This document shows, piece after piece, positions 1 through 10,972 of a stretch of 64,000 nt of DNA. Source of the DNA: an uncultured Opitutaceae bacterium. GTDB lineage: Bacteria > Verrucomicrobiota > Verrucomicrobiia > Opitutales > Opitutaceae. Location of the stretch: positions 3,109,627-3,173,626 of the forward strand of contig OX638348.1 of the NCBI GenBank assembly GCA_951813085.1, given 5' to 3'. Each line of letters starts with the position of its first letter. Positions within the stretch are counted from its first letter, which is position 1. The position numbers and the translations under genes were made by a program. Under the pieces are notes generated by a model. That model saw only the letters and a program-made list of their open reading frames with translations, was not told the origin of the DNA and did no database searches.

Positions 1-834
<834 letters not shown>

Positions 835-858
835 TCATAAAGCAACTACTTTTTCAAT

Positions 859-890
859 AGCCCGTAGCCTATTCGCTGCGGGCTATTTTT
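859..890 (+). terminator. Rho-independent terminator after enolase
   Basis: Stem AGCCCGTAGC / GCTGCGGGCT with one G-U pair, six-base loop, followed by a T5 run. It lies 25 bp after the enolase stop codon. Confidence 0.9.
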
Positions 891-926
891 GCGCCCGAAA
901 CATACGTATCAGCCTCATTTCCAGCA

Positions 927-1601
927 ATGCTCATAATATTCGATGTAGATGGCACGCTGATAGGCGGAGAAGAGTACGATTGGAAGGCATTCAACGACGC
1001 ATTCACGGATGTGACAGGCCGGGAGTTTTCGGTCGAATTTTGGAAAAGCCTCGAAGAGGTCACGGCTAGCGCCATCGTCCACCAAGGACTATCGGATTTG
1101 GATATCCACGAGCGCACTCGCCTGGAGCATCGAGTCCGGGACCGATGCCTGGAAAACTTGATACAGTCGCGCTCCGGCAACCCTGGGGCATTCACCTGCA
1201 CTGACGGCGCGAGCGAGCTCCTCGAATTCCTCCATCAAAGCGACACCTACGATGTAGCGATCGCTACCGGCGATTGGTTCAAGACGATTCAGTACAAGCT
1301 AGATACTGCGGGTATCGGTCTTGAACGCTATTCACACGCCACTTCCTCCGACGCCTTGATTCGTTCCGAGATTATAAAGGTGGCCGCCTCGAGAACGACC
1401 CGCGCGGTTGAAGAAGCCGTGTATGTAGGTGATGGCGTGTGGGACATCCGTGCCTGTCGTCAGCTAAACATTCCTTTCATCGGAACAGGGCAACGCATTG
1501 ATAAGCTGAAAGAGGAAGGCGCGCAATGGACGCTACCCAATCTGGAAACAGAAGAATTCCTCGCTACCTTAGACCAATTGAGGCAGCGAGGGAATCGCTA
1601 G
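927..1601 (+). CDS. HAD-superfamily hydrolase (phosphatase-like)
   Basis: A 224-aa protein of the haloacid dehalogenase superfamily. Motif I is at the extreme N-terminus (FDVDGTLIGG, nucleophile Asp and acid/base Asp), motif II is probably the IATGD segment near residue 113, and motif III/IV is VGDGVWDIRACRQ near residue 170. A helical cap between motifs I and II (residues about 15-90) is typical of phosphoglycolate phosphatase/beta-phosphoglucomutase relatives. The substrate cannot be told from sequence. It follows the enolase terminator on the same strand and converges on the GntP-type gene 13 bp downstream. Confidence 0.85.
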   Translation: MLIIFDVDGTLIGGEEYDWKAFNDAFTDVTGREFSVEFWKSLEEVTASAIVHQGLSDLDIHERTRLEHRVRDRCLENLIQSRSGNPGAFTCTDGASELLEFLHQSDTYDVAIATGDWFKTIQYKLDTAGIGLERYSHATSSDALIRSEIIKVAASRTTRAVEEAVYVGDGVWDIRACRQLNIPFIGTGQRIDKLKEEGAQWTLPNLETEEFLATLDQLRQRGNR

Positions 1602-1614
1602 TTCATCTCCCAAG

Positions 1615-3036
1615 CTACATAAATAGATTCGGCAAGATTGAGGACACAATCAGAATTTCAATCAGTCCTACGAATCCCATTACCGCCAGCAAAGCAGTCC
1701 ACGTCTTGAGCGTCTCCCGTTCTGTGAATCCGCTCAGTTTGCATACTACCCAGAAGCCGCTGTCGTTCATCCACGAACCCATTTGAGAGCCGAATGCGAT
1801 GGCGGCGAACAAGTATATCGGACTGTATTCCAGGCTCGCTCCATTTCCGATGATAGCGGCGATGATTCCCGAGGTGGTGATCATCGATACGGTTCCAGAG
1901 CCTTGGGCTACCTTTAGGACCGCTGCCACCAGCCAGGCCATAATGATCAATGAGAAACCGGTTTCCGCGGAAGCGGCGCTGATCGCTTCTCCCACTCCTG
2001 CATGACGGATCATGGCCCCGAAGGCGCCTCCCGCAGAGGTAATGAGAATGATCGTTCCGGCTGTTCCCAGAGGACTCTCCATCACGTTGCCAAGAGCCCG
2101 AAAGCTAATGCCTTTTTGCTTCGCCAGCAGATACAAGGCGATCAGAGTGCCAATGAACATGGCAACATTCTTGTTCCCAAGGATCTCCATTAGTCCATAG
2201 AAGCTTCCCCCCTCGCTCCAGATGCCCATGAAGGAGGACAGGGCGATCAAGAATACCGGCAAAACCACGGGAAGCATGGAGACGAAAAAGGACGGGAGTT
2301 CGCTATCGTCTTTCGAGACGATCGCCTCGATGTCAGCAATCTTGATTCCAGGGCTTTCCCGCACGCCAATATTCATCCGGCCTTCTGCCCACTTGCCGAA
2401 GTAAAGTCCCGCAAACGCCGGAATGAGTCCCAGACCGACACCGGCAACAATGGTGAATCCAAGATTCAGATTCAGCGTCTCCACCATTACGAGTGGTCCG
2501 GGAGTGGGAGGCACGAGACCATGCGTAATCACGCCTCCACTACAAACTGCCATAACAAAATAGAGGTAATTCCTTCCCAGTCGAAAAGCCAGGGCCTGCG
2601 CTAGCGGAATCAGAAGGAAGAACACGGTATCGAAAAAGACCGGTATTGACAGAAAGAACGAGCAAAGGACCAACGCTGCTCCCGCGCGCTTTTCTCCAAG
2701 CGTACGGACCATCCCCCTCACGATGCGATCCGCCGCCCCGCTCTCCATCAAGCAAATGCCTATGATCGCTGCCAATGCGATTACCCAAGCTATCTTGCCG
2801 GCGGTCGTTCCGAATTCAGTCATGGTCAGGCCAATCGCGGTTACGATGTGGTTCGCTCCTTCCGCGCCCGGCAGCGAAGACGACAAAGCCCCAACCAGCA
2901 CCGCCGCCAGTATCAAGGATATGAAGGCATGTATTCTAAAGACGGCGATCGAAACGATCACGAAAAGGATTCCTAGCGCCAGCACCGCAAAGGGCCAGTA
3001 ACCAGTATTCAATGAAGCGAGCAGAGGGAGGTACAT
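1615..3036 (-). CDS. GntP-family permease (gluconate/organic acid:H+ symporter)
   Basis: A 473-aa inner-membrane protein with about 12-14 hydrophobic segments. The segment ITHGLVPPTPGPLVMVE near residue 170 is the hallmark of the GntP/ion-transporter family, which imports gluconate and related sugar acids with protons. Length fits the family (440-470 aa). A hydrophilic loop near residues 225-245 matches the central cytoplasmic loop. The substrate could be gluconate, glycerate or another hydroxy acid; no kinase or dehydrogenase partner is adjacent. An SGNH hydrolase lies upstream on the same strand, 39 bp away, so co-transcription is possible. Confidence 0.88.
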   Translation of the reverse strand: MYLPLLASLNTGYWPFAVLALGILFVIVSIAVFRIHAFISLILAAVLVGALSSSLPGAEGANHIVTAIGLTMTEFGTTAGKIAWVIALAAIIGICLMESGAADRIVRGMVRTLGEKRAGAALVLCSFFLSIPVFFDTVFFLLIPLAQALAFRLGRNYLYFVMAVCSGGVITHGLVPPTPGPLVMVETLNLNLGFTIVAGVGLGLIPAFAGLYFGKWAEGRMNIGVRESPGIKIADIEAIVSKDDSELPSFFVSMLPVVLPVFLIALSSFMGIWSEGGSFYGLMEILGNKNVAMFIGTLIALYLLAKQKGISFRALGNVMESPLGTAGTIILITSAGGAFGAMIRHAGVGEAISAASAETGFSLIIMAWLVAAVLKVAQGSGTVSMITTSGIIAAIIGNGASLEYSPIYLFAAIAFGSQMGSWMNDSGFWVVCKLSGFTERETLKTWTALLAVMGFVGLIEILIVSSILPNLFM

Positions 3037-3075
3037 AGATTTGATTTAGGATTTTAAAGGGGTTGCTCTCGTCGG

Positions 3076-3780
3076 CTAGCGATCCGCCAAAGCAGTCTCG
3101 ATTACGGGTCGGATCACGTCGCGCCACATCTCATTTCCTTCAGCGCTCAAGTGCAGGCCATCTTTAGCGAAAAGCGACATATCGGGAGGAAAACCAGTAG
3201 CCAGCATTGGCGTGGCGATATCCGCATAGTATAAGTCTGCATCGCTCTTGCTCAGCGCTTGAATCCGCTTGTTCACTACATCCATCTTCGACCAGAGCGC
3301 TTTGCGACGAATACTGGGCTTGATTGCGATATAGACGATTTTTGTCCCAGGCAATCGCTCCCGGGTCATTTGGGCGAACGTCTCGAAGTCTCCGAAAACC
3401 TTGTCGATCGACTTCCCTGCTCCGATATCGTTATCGCCTGCGTAAAACGCAATTACGCTTGGCTGATACGGCGCTACGATTCGATCGAAGAAGAAGATGG
3501 AATCCGAAATTTGAGAACCGCCAAAACCCCGATTGATCGAATCAATGCCCTTGAAGGCGTTCGCGGTATCCCAACGCCGAATAGACGAGCTTCCTAAGAA
3601 CAGGACTTTGCCTGGATCCGGCATTTTCTTTTCATCAGCCGCTTCAAACGCCGCGATGGCTTGGTCAAAGCGATGCGGATCCGCCTTTACCTCCTGAGCC
3701 TGCGATGGGTTTGGAAAATTGATTAGGCTAGCGATTCCTAAGATGAAGGGGGCGCAAGGACGCAGAAAAGATCGTTTCAT
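3076..3780 (-). CDS. Secreted SGNH/GDSL hydrolase
   Basis: A 234-aa exported esterase-type hydrolase. I place the start at the ATG at 3780 (MKRSFLRPCAPF...): it gives a hydrophobic signal peptide ending near SQAQ, whereas a longer frame upstream would overlap the next gene. All four SGNH blocks are visible: block I LGSSSIRRW (nucleophile Ser), block II RGFGGS (Gly), block III AGDNDIG (Asn) and block V DGLHLS (Asp-His pair). Members deacetylate carbohydrates or act as lipases/acyl esterases. In a sulfatase-rich genome a role in polysaccharide de-esterification is plausible but is inference. Confidence 0.85.
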   Translation of the reverse strand: MKRSFLRPCAPFILGIASLINFPNPSQAQEVKADPHRFDQAIAAFEAADEKKMPDPGKVLFLGSSSIRRWDTANAFKGIDSINRGFGGSQISDSIFFFDRIVAPYQPSVIAFYAGDNDIGAGKSIDKVFGDFETFAQMTRERLPGTKIVYIAIKPSIRRKALWSKMDVVNKRIQALSKSDADLYYADIATPMLATGFPPDMSLFAKDGLHLSAEGNEMWRDVIRPVIETALADR

Positions 3781-3968
3781 TGGGGGATTGTTAGTTTCTA
3801 GTATTTCAGGGGTCGCGTTCACCCAAAGCGCAATCGAATGGGAAGGAAGCGAATGAAGAAAACGGGTACCATACGGGAGTGTCGAGGAGGTTGGGGGCAA
3901 TCGGCCTCGGGGTAAAACGCAAAAATAGCGACCTCCCAAGAAGGTCGCTACGCAATGTTCGAACTCAG

Positions 3969-5387
3969 CTAAGCTCGGTAGTATTCTCGCCAGCCTTTTC
4001 GAACCTTCGGCTTGATGTACTTGTTGAGGGAGCGTTGGTTCGTTATCCGCATCTTCTCGGAGTCCCATTCGATGTCCTTGCCAGTTCGAATCGCCAAGGC
4101 GCCCAGTATGATCAGCTCGGTGAGACCCTCCGCATAGTCGAAGTGCGAGCCGGGGGTCGGCCCCTCTCCTTTCACCGCGCGAATCCATTCCTGAATGTTG
4201 CCGCCTTTGACGCGCGGCAACGTTTCCGGAGGGCGATTGCGGCGAAATTCCTGCCAGACATCCTCGTCGAACAGACGCGGGCTATTCGGGCGCATTCCAG
4301 GTGAAAACAGCGTTTGCTTATCTCCCACCAGGCAAATGCCGTCGACATAGGTCTTCGCTTTGTCCGCATTTCCGGTCTTCGCTAAGGCAGCCGCCTGAGC
4401 CGCTTCGAAATCTCGGGCGATCTTAGGAGCGCCAGGTCCTTCATGCCATTCGACCTTCACGGGAGGCAGGCCATTGCGCTCCGGAAAATGATAGGTCACA
4501 ACGCTGCCGCTCGGAGTGTATACGGGGTTCGGCTTACCGGTGAGCTTTACTTCTATCTTGGATGGATGGCCCAACTGCAGCGCCCAGTATGGAATATCGA
4601 TGGTGTGACAACCGATGTCGCCTAGCCCGCCGCAACCGTAATTCCACCAGCCGCGCCAAAAAGCAGGGTGCAAGTCCTCGCTAAACGGCGTCATCGGAGA
4701 GGGCCCAATCCACTTGTCCCAATCCATCCCTGCGGGAACCGGTTGGCCCTTGGGCAATTCGAAACGCTCTCCTGGACGGAAGCCGTAGCCCTTGTCAGGG
4801 CGATTGGTCCAAGCGATGACCTCGCGTACATTGCCCAGCACGCCTGCATCGAACCATTCCTTGATCAGGCGCATGCCGTCGAAGGCCCTGCCTTGATTGC
4901 CCATTTGAGTGACCAGCTTATTTTCCCGAGTCTTTTGGCACAGGGTTCTCAACTCGTAGATGTTGTGCACAAGCGGTTTCTGTACGAACAAGTGCTTCCC
5001 CATATCTGCCGCCGCCATCGAGGTTACGAAGTGGGTGTTGTCGGGCGTGGCCACGCCTACCGCGTCGATCTGGTTGCCCATCGTGTCCAGCATCACTCGG
5101 TAGTCGCTAAACGCTCTCGCTTTCGGGAATTTCTTCTGCGTCTCAGCGATAGCCCCAGGATCAACGTCACAGATGGCGACGACATTCTCGCGCGCCATTT
5201 GCGTGAGGTTTCCTCGCCCTTGGCCACCAACGCCAATGAAGGCGATGTTCAGCTTATTGTTGGGCGATTGCCCGGTTTGACCGATCGAGAAACGCGGCAG
5301 CGCAAGCGCGCCTCCCGCGAGCAAAGTCGTCGTTTTCAGGAAGCCTCTCCGAGTGCCTCCTGCTTTGGGGAACATTTTTTCGCTCAT
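3969..5387 (-). CDS. Gfo/Idh/MocA-family oxidoreductase, Tat-exported
   Basis: About 472 aa. The ATG at 5387 is preferred over an in-frame TTG two codons upstream. The N-terminus carries a twin-arginine signal (GGTRRGFLKTT followed by a hydrophobic run), so the protein is predicted to fold with its NAD(P) cofactor before export. The Rossmann fold begins at IAFIGVGGQGRGN (about residues 45-60). The family's EKP motif reads QKPLVHN, a known variant in exported verrucomicrobial and planctomycetal members. The C-terminal half is the substrate domain. These enzymes oxidise or epimerise sugars and inositols; the substrate here is unknown. It is followed by the SGNH hydrolase on the same strand. Confidence 0.87.
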   Translation of the reverse strand: MSEKMFPKAGGTRRGFLKTTTLLAGGALALPRFSIGQTGQSPNNKLNIAFIGVGGQGRGNLTQMARENVVAICDVDPGAIAETQKKFPKARAFSDYRVMLDTMGNQIDAVGVATPDNTHFVTSMAAADMGKHLFVQKPLVHNIYELRTLCQKTRENKLVTQMGNQGRAFDGMRLIKEWFDAGVLGNVREVIAWTNRPDKGYGFRPGERFELPKGQPVPAGMDWDKWIGPSPMTPFSEDLHPAFWRGWWNYGCGGLGDIGCHTIDIPYWALQLGHPSKIEVKLTGKPNPVYTPSGSVVTYHFPERNGLPPVKVEWHEGPGAPKIARDFEAAQAAALAKTGNADKAKTYVDGICLVGDKQTLFSPGMRPNSPRLFDEDVWQEFRRNRPPETLPRVKGGNIQEWIRAVKGEGPTPGSHFDYAEGLTELIILGALAIRTGKDIEWDSEKMRITNQRSLNKYIKPKVRKGWREYYRA

Positions 5388-5525
5388 GTACAAACCAAGT
5401 TAAGAGTTTTTCGAAGCAGCTCAATGAATATTCGGAGGATGAATCAAATCTAAGAAATGGGTAGCCGTGACTCTTCCGTCTCTTATTGCTTGGGATCTCG
5501 ACAATCCCCCGACCGAAATTCTACA

Positions 5526-6506
5526 ATGGGCTCCATGTACAGAAACGCGCTATGCGCGGCCCTCATTTCGATGGCGCCGCTATTTCTGCTAATCGGATGC
5601 CAGGTCGCTCCATCAGAAAATGAGAGCCTCAATGTTATGTCCTTCAATATTCGATACGGAAAGGCGAAGGACGGCGACAATCATTGGGATAATCGGAAAA
5701 CGCTCGTTTTTGACGTATTCTCGAATCACACCCCGGAACTTGTGGGACTGCAGGAGGCGCTGGACTTCCAGATCGATGCCATCCTAGAGGTTCACCCTCA
5801 ATACGGATACGTCGGCATCGGACGCAATCCTGGGGGCGGGGGCGAATTCGCAGCCATCTTGTTCGAGAAAGAGACTTACCAAGTAATCGAGCACGATACC
5901 TTTTGGCTATCCGACACTCCAAGCGAAGCTTCTGCTAGCTGGGGAAATACGCTCGTCCGCATTTGCACCTAGGCCCGTTTCGAACGTCTTGCCGACAATC
6001 AGCGCTTCTACGTCTACAACACGCACTTCGATCATCGTTCGGAAAACGCTCGCGAACAGAGCGCCTTGCTCATCGCGGAACGGATCGCGAACCGTTCCCA
6101 TCCGGAGGACCCGTACATCCTAATGGGCGATTTCAATGCGGGATAAAAGACGCGAACCATAGCGACCCTCCTCGGAACGCATGAGATCGCGCCCCATTAC
6201 GACCAGGCGCCTCTCGTAGACACTTTCCGAGTTCTCCACCCCAATGCCGAGAACGCAGGGACCTTCGGCGCCTGGACGGGAAAAACCGAGGGAGCTGAAA
6301 TCTACTATGTCTTTGTCGCTCCGACAACGTCGGTCCTAGATGCTGCTATCCACCACGACAACGAGGACGGTCGCTACCCCTCGGATCACTACCCGGTTTC
6401 TTGCCAGGATCCGCTTCTAGAGACGCTTCAAGTCGGGTCTCTACTTTACTTTAACGGGTTTCAGCTTCCAAATCTCCTTCGCATATTCAGCGATGGTGCG
6501 ATCTGA
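5526..6506 (+). pseudogene. Endonuclease/exonuclease/phosphatase family lipoprotein, broken by two in-frame stops
   Basis: The N-terminus is a lipoprotein signal (FLLIGC lipobox near residue 21) followed by an EEP fold: NVMSFNIRYG, LVGLQEALDFQ, then after a stop YVYNTHFDHRSENAR, ILMGDFNAG, and after a second stop AGTFGAWTGKTEG...IYYVFVAPT and GRYPSDHYPVS. All pieces are in one reading frame. The two interruptions are TAG at 5970-5972 (relatives usually have Trp there, TGG to TAG) and TAA at 6144-6146 just after GDFNAG. The DNA-binding/catalytic Asp of the IDYIF motif is also changed to Tyr (EIYYVFV). The frame runs on into the end of the convergent glgP gene, so the original stop is probably lost too. 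An unassisted protein would end at 5972. Confidence 0.85.
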
Positions 6507-8933
6507 AGAAAACTTTCCGACACGGGCTGTGTTGAGAATCGCCATACGCGCCCAGCGTTTCTTGTCGCGGAACGCGTCATCGACTTCTTCCTGACAATCA
6601 CAATACGCGCGAAGATCCGCCAGCGCCTTGAAAGGATCTCCTCCTTCAAGCAAGCTATCGCGCAAGGGCTTGAGAACACCCGGCTCGCCAGCTGCAAAAT
6701 AGTCAGAGCCAATCCAATCGACAATCGCCTTAAGCTCCTCATCGCCATTATAGACATCAACCGGATTGTACCCCTTGGCATCCAATTCCGCCACTTCGTC
6801 GACATCCATTCCGAAGATAAAAATATTGTCGTCCCCGACCTCCTCCTTGATCTCGATATTGGCGCCATCGAGCGTACCGATCGTGAGCGCTCCGTTGAGA
6901 GCAAGCTTCATATTGCCCGTGCCCGAAGCCTCCTTGCCCGCTGTAGAAATCTGCTCGGAAAGATCCGCCGCGGGAATGATGCGGGCCGCCAAGGACACGC
7001 GGTAGTTGGGCAGGAACACCACTTTCAGCTTACCGCCGATGCGCTCGTCGTTGTTGATCACCTCCCCTACTGCGTTGATGGCTTTAATAATCGTTTTAGC
7101 CAAGTAGTACCCGGGAGCCGCTTTCGCTCCAAAGATGAATACCCGGGGAACGATGTCCAGGCTAGGGTCATGAAGGAGCTTTCGGTACAAATGAAGAATG
7201 TGCAGCAGGCTCAAATGCTGCCGCTTATACTCGTGAAGACGCTTGATCTGAACATCGAACATCGCTGCAGGATCCACCTCGACGCCGCAGTCTTTCTTTA
7301 TTATTTCGGCCAAGGCAGCTTTGTTCGCGTATTTAATATCCATATACGCTTTTTGAAATGCCTTGTTGTCTGCATACCCTTCCAACTGCTTCAAGTCATC
7401 GAGATTTTTTGTCCAGCTAGATCCGATCTTCGAAGTGATGAGCTCGGACAGATCCCGATTGCACGCAAGCAGCCAACGGCGCGGCGTAATTCCATTGGTC
7501 TTGTTCGTGAACTTCCCTGGGTAAAGCGCATCGAAGGTCGGGAAGAGCCGCGTCTTCAGTAATTCCGAATGAATCGCCGCGACCCCATTTACAGTGTGGC
7601 TAGCAACCACGGCAAGATGGGCCATACGCACCATCTTCGGATGACTTTCCTCAATAATGGATACATCGCGCTTTATAGCGTTATCGCCAGGATGTTCTGC
7701 CTCAACGGTATCCATCAATTGATTATTGATACCATAAATAATATTTAAGTGACGCGGCAGCACTTTTTCGAACAAGGGAACGCTCCAACGCTCGAGGGCT
7801 TCTGGAAGCAAAGTGTGGTTCGTATACGCGAAGGTCTTATTCGTCAGCTCCCAGGCGTAATTCCAATCGAGCTTTTCTTCATCAACCAGGATACGCATGA
7901 GCTCGACCACGGCAATGGCTGGGTGCGTGTCGTTTAGCTGGATCGCTACCTGCTTCGGGAAGTCGCTCCAGTCATCGAAGGAAGTGTGGAAGCGACGGAT
8001 GATATCGTGAAGCGAGCAGGTGACGAAAAAGTACTGCTGCACCAGCCGCAATTCTTTCCCATTCTCGGTACGGTCGTTTGGATACAGCACTTTCGAGATC
8101 GTTTCACCGATCGCCTTCTCGCGCACGGCTTCCACATAGTCGCCTTTGTTGAATTCATCCAAGTCGAAATCTTCAGATGAACGGGACGACCAGAGGCGTA
8201 AAAAATTAACCGTCTTCGTACCGTATCCAGCGATTGGAATATCGTAGGGGACTCCTTCGATCGTCTTAGTATCCACCCAATCCTCATGATAGTCGCCATT
8301 GCTATCGAATACCTGCTCAACGCGCCCATACAATTTAATATGCTGCGTGTACTCGGGACGCACGATTTCCCAAGGCGTACCGAATTTCTTCCAGCTATCC
8401 GGGTGCTCGACCTGATGCCCATTCACGAACTCCTGCTTGAACAGGCCAAATTCGTAGTAAATCCCGTAACCGATAGCCGGCAGATCGAGGGTCGCCAAGG
8501 AATCAAGGAAGCAAGCGGCCAAGCGGCCTAAGCCCCCATTGCCCAGTCCCATGTCGACTTCCTCTTCGACGATATAGTCCCAGTCCAAGCCCAGCTCCTC
8601 GATCGCAGCGCGGGCCTCATCGTAGATACCCGTGTTGTGCATGTTGTTAACGAGCATACGACCCATCAAGTACTCCATGGACAAGTAGTAGACTCGGCGC
8701 GTCTTCTTTGAAAAGTGAGTGGCCTGCGTTTCGATCATGTGCGTCACGATACGATCGCGCACCGCCAAGGAGAGGCAGTTCCACCAATCATGGCGCGTGG
8801 CGATGGACGGATCATGCGCTAAGGTCAGTTTCAGATGCTCGAGTATCGAATCCTTCAATGGAGGATGCGCCTCCGAAGCGGATTTCGTTTTTGCCCGCTT
8901 AGAAGCCGGCTTTTTCTTGGATGCAGTGGTCAT
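6441..8933 (-). CDS. glgP: Glycogen phosphorylase
   Basis: 830 aa from the ATG at 8933 ([15 protein letters not shown]...), the usual family length; the open frame extends further upstream but that part does not look like the family. The enzyme releases glucose-1-phosphate from glycogen in the cytoplasm using pyridoxal phosphate. Visible family segments are the N-terminal [10 protein letters not shown] and [15 protein letters not shown], the middle [22 protein letters not shown] and [13 protein letters not shown], and the cofactor-lysine region [22 protein letters not shown]. Expression may be separate from mutL, since 196 bp lie upstream. The C-terminus overlaps the convergent, decayed EEP frame. 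Confidence 0.96.
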   Translation of the reverse strand: MTTASKKKPASKRAKTKSASEAHPPLKDSILEHLKLTLAHDPSIATRHDWWNCLSLAVRDRIVTHMIETQATHFSKKTRRVYYLSMEYLMGRMLVNNMHNTGIYDEARAAIEELGLDWDYIVEEEVDMGLGNGGLGRLAACFLDSLATLDLPAIGYGIYYEFGLFKQEFVNGHQVEHPDSWKKFGTPWEIVRPEYTQHIKLYGRVEQVFDSNGDYHEDWVDTKTIEGVPYDIPIAGYGTKTVNFLRLWSSRSSEDFDLDEFNKGDYVEAVREKAIGETISKVLYPNDRTENGKELRLVQQYFFVTCSLHDIIRRFHTSFDDWSDFPKQVAIQLNDTHPAIAVVELMRILVDEEKLDWNYAWELTNKTFAYTNHTLLPEALERWSVPLFEKVLPRHLNIIYGINNQLMDTVEAEHPGDNAIKRDVSIIEESHPKMVRMAHLAVVASHTVNGVAAIHSELLKTRLFPTFDALYPGKFTNKTNGITPRRWLLACNRDLSELITSKIGSSWTKNLDDLKQLEGYADNKAFQKAYMDIKYANKAALAEIIKKDCGVEVDPAAMFDVQIKRLHEYKRQHLSLLHILHLYRKLLHDPSLDIVPRVFIFGAKAAPGYYLAKTIIKAINAVGEVINNDERIGGKLKVVFLPNYRVSLAARIIPAADLSEQISTAGKEASGTGNMKLALNGALTIGTLDGANIEIKEEVGDDNIFIFGMDVDEVAELDAKGYNPVDVYNGDEELKAIVDWIGSDYFAAGEPGVLKPLRDSLLEGGDPFKALADLRAYCDCQEEVDDAFRDKKRWARMAILNTARVGKFSSDRTIAEYAKEIWKLKPVKVK

Positions 8934-9129
8934 GAAATTCTGTGGATTGAAATTGTCAGTTTCTGACTGAGAGCGGATAGGCATCGCGCGCCTAGACACA
9001 AGCCTTTCCTGCGCCAATCGCCCATGTCTTTGAAGATCGGCAAATAAAAGAAAAAATCTGGTCAAAAATAGGCATGGGATGCGTTTCTTTAATCCGGCGC
9101 TTCGATGAATCGACCTACGTCCTGCAATG

Positions 9130-10959
9130 CTAGGAACGATGGAAGCGGCGACTGAGTTCGCTCTTCGCGAGCTCGATGAACGTAGGATGACCATCTGGAT
9201 CGCTTAGGGGATTGCTCGATTTGAAAAGCGCCTCCACCATGTTCAAAAGCTCCGCTTCGGTCGGCGTTTCAAAGCCGTGGACCACGCGATTCGCCGCTTG
9301 CTTTGCCAGAGCTTCATGATTGGCGGAAACTCGGTTGTCTGAAACGCCTCCTTTTCGAAGCAATTCTACCACATCTCTCAGATAGGACTCCGAATCCGTT
9401 TCCGGCAGCCAGCTTGGAACTGCCACGATCCGAAAGAAGTTCCTTCCAAAGGGAGATGCTTCGAGCCCTAGGGTTTCGAGAAATTCCATATTGTCGGTTA
9501 AGATGGCCGCAGAAACGGGATCGAGCTCAACAGGGATCGGCAATAGCAACGACTGGCTTTGGGCGCATCGATCCACATAGGAGGCCAATATACGCTCATA
9601 CCAAACGCGCTTCTGAGAAGATTTTACGTCCATCACGACAATGCCCGCATCCGTGTCGAACAGCGCATAGATACCCTGTCCCCATCCAATGAATTGCCAC
9701 GAATCGGATAGCGCCCGGGGCGAATCCGAATCGCTCGCCGTCGTCTCGGGGATGCTATCTACGTTCAACGAATCAGGCTTGGTCGTCTTGGCAGGGTTAA
9801 CCACGCCGACCGAAGAAGGCGCAGCTGGGGAATCCGCGGCGCGAGCCCCAATAGAATCTGTCTTCAAGAGCGAAGACTCGCCCTGATCCGAAATAGGCGG
9901 CGACGACTTGCCCACTCCAGCGCTCGGACGCTTCTTGAAGGTAAGTTCCACGGGAGCTGCGGCAACTTCGACGGTTTCCTTTAACGCCTCCAGGATAGCC
10001 CGAACAGCGAAGCCGCGTACGTTTGCTTCATTCCTAAATCGAATCTCCCGCTTAGCCGGATGCACATTCACATCCACCTGGGCAGCCGGCAGCTCCAGGA
10101 ACAAAAGGGCGACCGGATAACGTCCTTTGGGAATGTGGCCGTAGTACGACTCGATCAAAGCGTATCCCAGTGTCCGGCTGTCTACGGGACGGTTGTTTAC
10201 GAAAACAAGCATCTCGTGGCGGCTCGAGCGGGAATGTCCCGGAGCGCCAATCAAGCCTCTCAAGCGCATGTCCTGATCCTCCGCAGCTACCTCGATCAAA
10301 CGGCCCACCACGCCCTTTCCAAAAATCTCCATAACTCTCTCCTGTAAATTGGCGCACGAAGGGGTACGGAAGAGCGTGCGGCCATCATCGAGCAAGGCGA
10401 AGGATACGCTGGGATGGGCCAATGCGTACAGGCGGGTATTATGAACAATATGAGCCGACTCCGTAGCGACGGACTTCAGGAATTTCCGCCGCGCGGGCAC
10501 GGAATTGAAGAGCTGCGATACCGTAATACGCGTACCCGGTGGCATGCCGCATTCTCGGCAATGAACGAGCTTGCCGCCATCCACTAGTATTTCCGTACCC
10601 GAATCGGATCCAGGTTCACGTGTTTGTATCGTGAATCTAGATACCGACGCTATTGAAGGCAGCGCCTCGCCTCTAAATCCCATTGACGAGAGGGAATTCA
10701 AATCGTTAGCGCTCCGTATCTTGCTCGTCGCATGGCGCTCCAAACTGAGAAGGGCATCTTCCTGGCTCATGCCGCATCCGTCATCCTCGATTCGCAGGTA
10801 GTTGGCCCCACCCTTCTTGAACTCGACTTCAATCGAAGTCGCTCCCGCATCCAAGCTATTTTCAATGAGTTCCTTAACGATCGACGCGGGACGCTCGATG
10901 ACTTCCCCAGCAGCGATCTGATTCGCTACTTGGTCGCTCAGTATAGAGATCTTCGCCAT
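9130..10959 (-). CDS. mutL: DNA mismatch repair protein MutL
   Basis: 609 aa. The N-terminal GHKL ATPase is intact: [27 protein letters not shown] and [11 protein letters not shown] low-complexity linker (about residues 340-420) leads to the C-terminal dimerisation domain. The endonuclease motif of many MutL proteins (DQHA-x2-E-x4-E) reads [12 protein letters not shown], and the terminal CPHGRPT-type zinc motif reads DPDGHPT, so the nicking activity is probably absent, as in Escherichia coli-type MutL. The start lies 13 bp after the argH stop, so it is probably read in the same operon. Confidence 0.95.
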   Translation of the reverse strand: MAKISILSDQVANQIAAGEVIERPASIVKELIENSLDAGATSIEVEFKKGGANYLRIEDDGCGMSQEDALLSLERHATSKIRSANDLNSLSSMGFRGEALPSIASVSRFTIQTREPGSDSGTEILVDGGKLVHCRECGMPPGTRITVSQLFNSVPARRKFLKSVATESAHIVHNTRLYALAHPSVSFALLDDGRTLFRTPSCANLQERVMEIFGKGVVGRLIEVAAEDQDMRLRGLIGAPGHSRSSRHEMLVFVNNRPVDSRTLGYALIESYYGHIPKGRYPVALLFLELPAAQVDVNVHPAKREIRFRNEANVRGFAVRAILEALKETVEVAAAPVELTFKKRPSAGVGKSSPPISDQGESSLLKTDSIGARAADSPAAPSSVGVVNPAKTTKPDSLNVDSIPETTASDSDSPRALSDSWQFIGWGQGIYALFDTDAGIVVMDVKSSQKRVWYERILASYVDRCAQSQSLLLPIPVELDPVSAAILTDNMEFLETLGLEASPFGRNFFRIVAVPSWLPETDSESYLRDVVELLRKGGVSDNRVSANHEALAKQAANRVVHGFETPTEAELLNMVEALFKSSNPLSDPDGHPTFIELAKSELSRRFHRS

Positions 10960-10972
10960 GTCACGCCGCTCG

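Noticed and set aside
3781..4188. N-terminal extension of the SGNH hydrolase frame
   Set aside because: It overlaps the end of the Gfo/Idh gene in another frame, shows no family similarity, and a proper signal peptide starts at 3780.
5457..5972. Treating the EEP gene as a complete short protein
   Set aside because: The same frame continues with conserved EEP motifs for another ~150 codons after the TAG, so 171 aa is a truncation, not a natural length.
8934..9194. N-terminal extension of glycogen phosphorylase
   Set aside because: It overlaps mutL, is low-complexity basic sequence, and the ATG at 8933 gives the usual family length.
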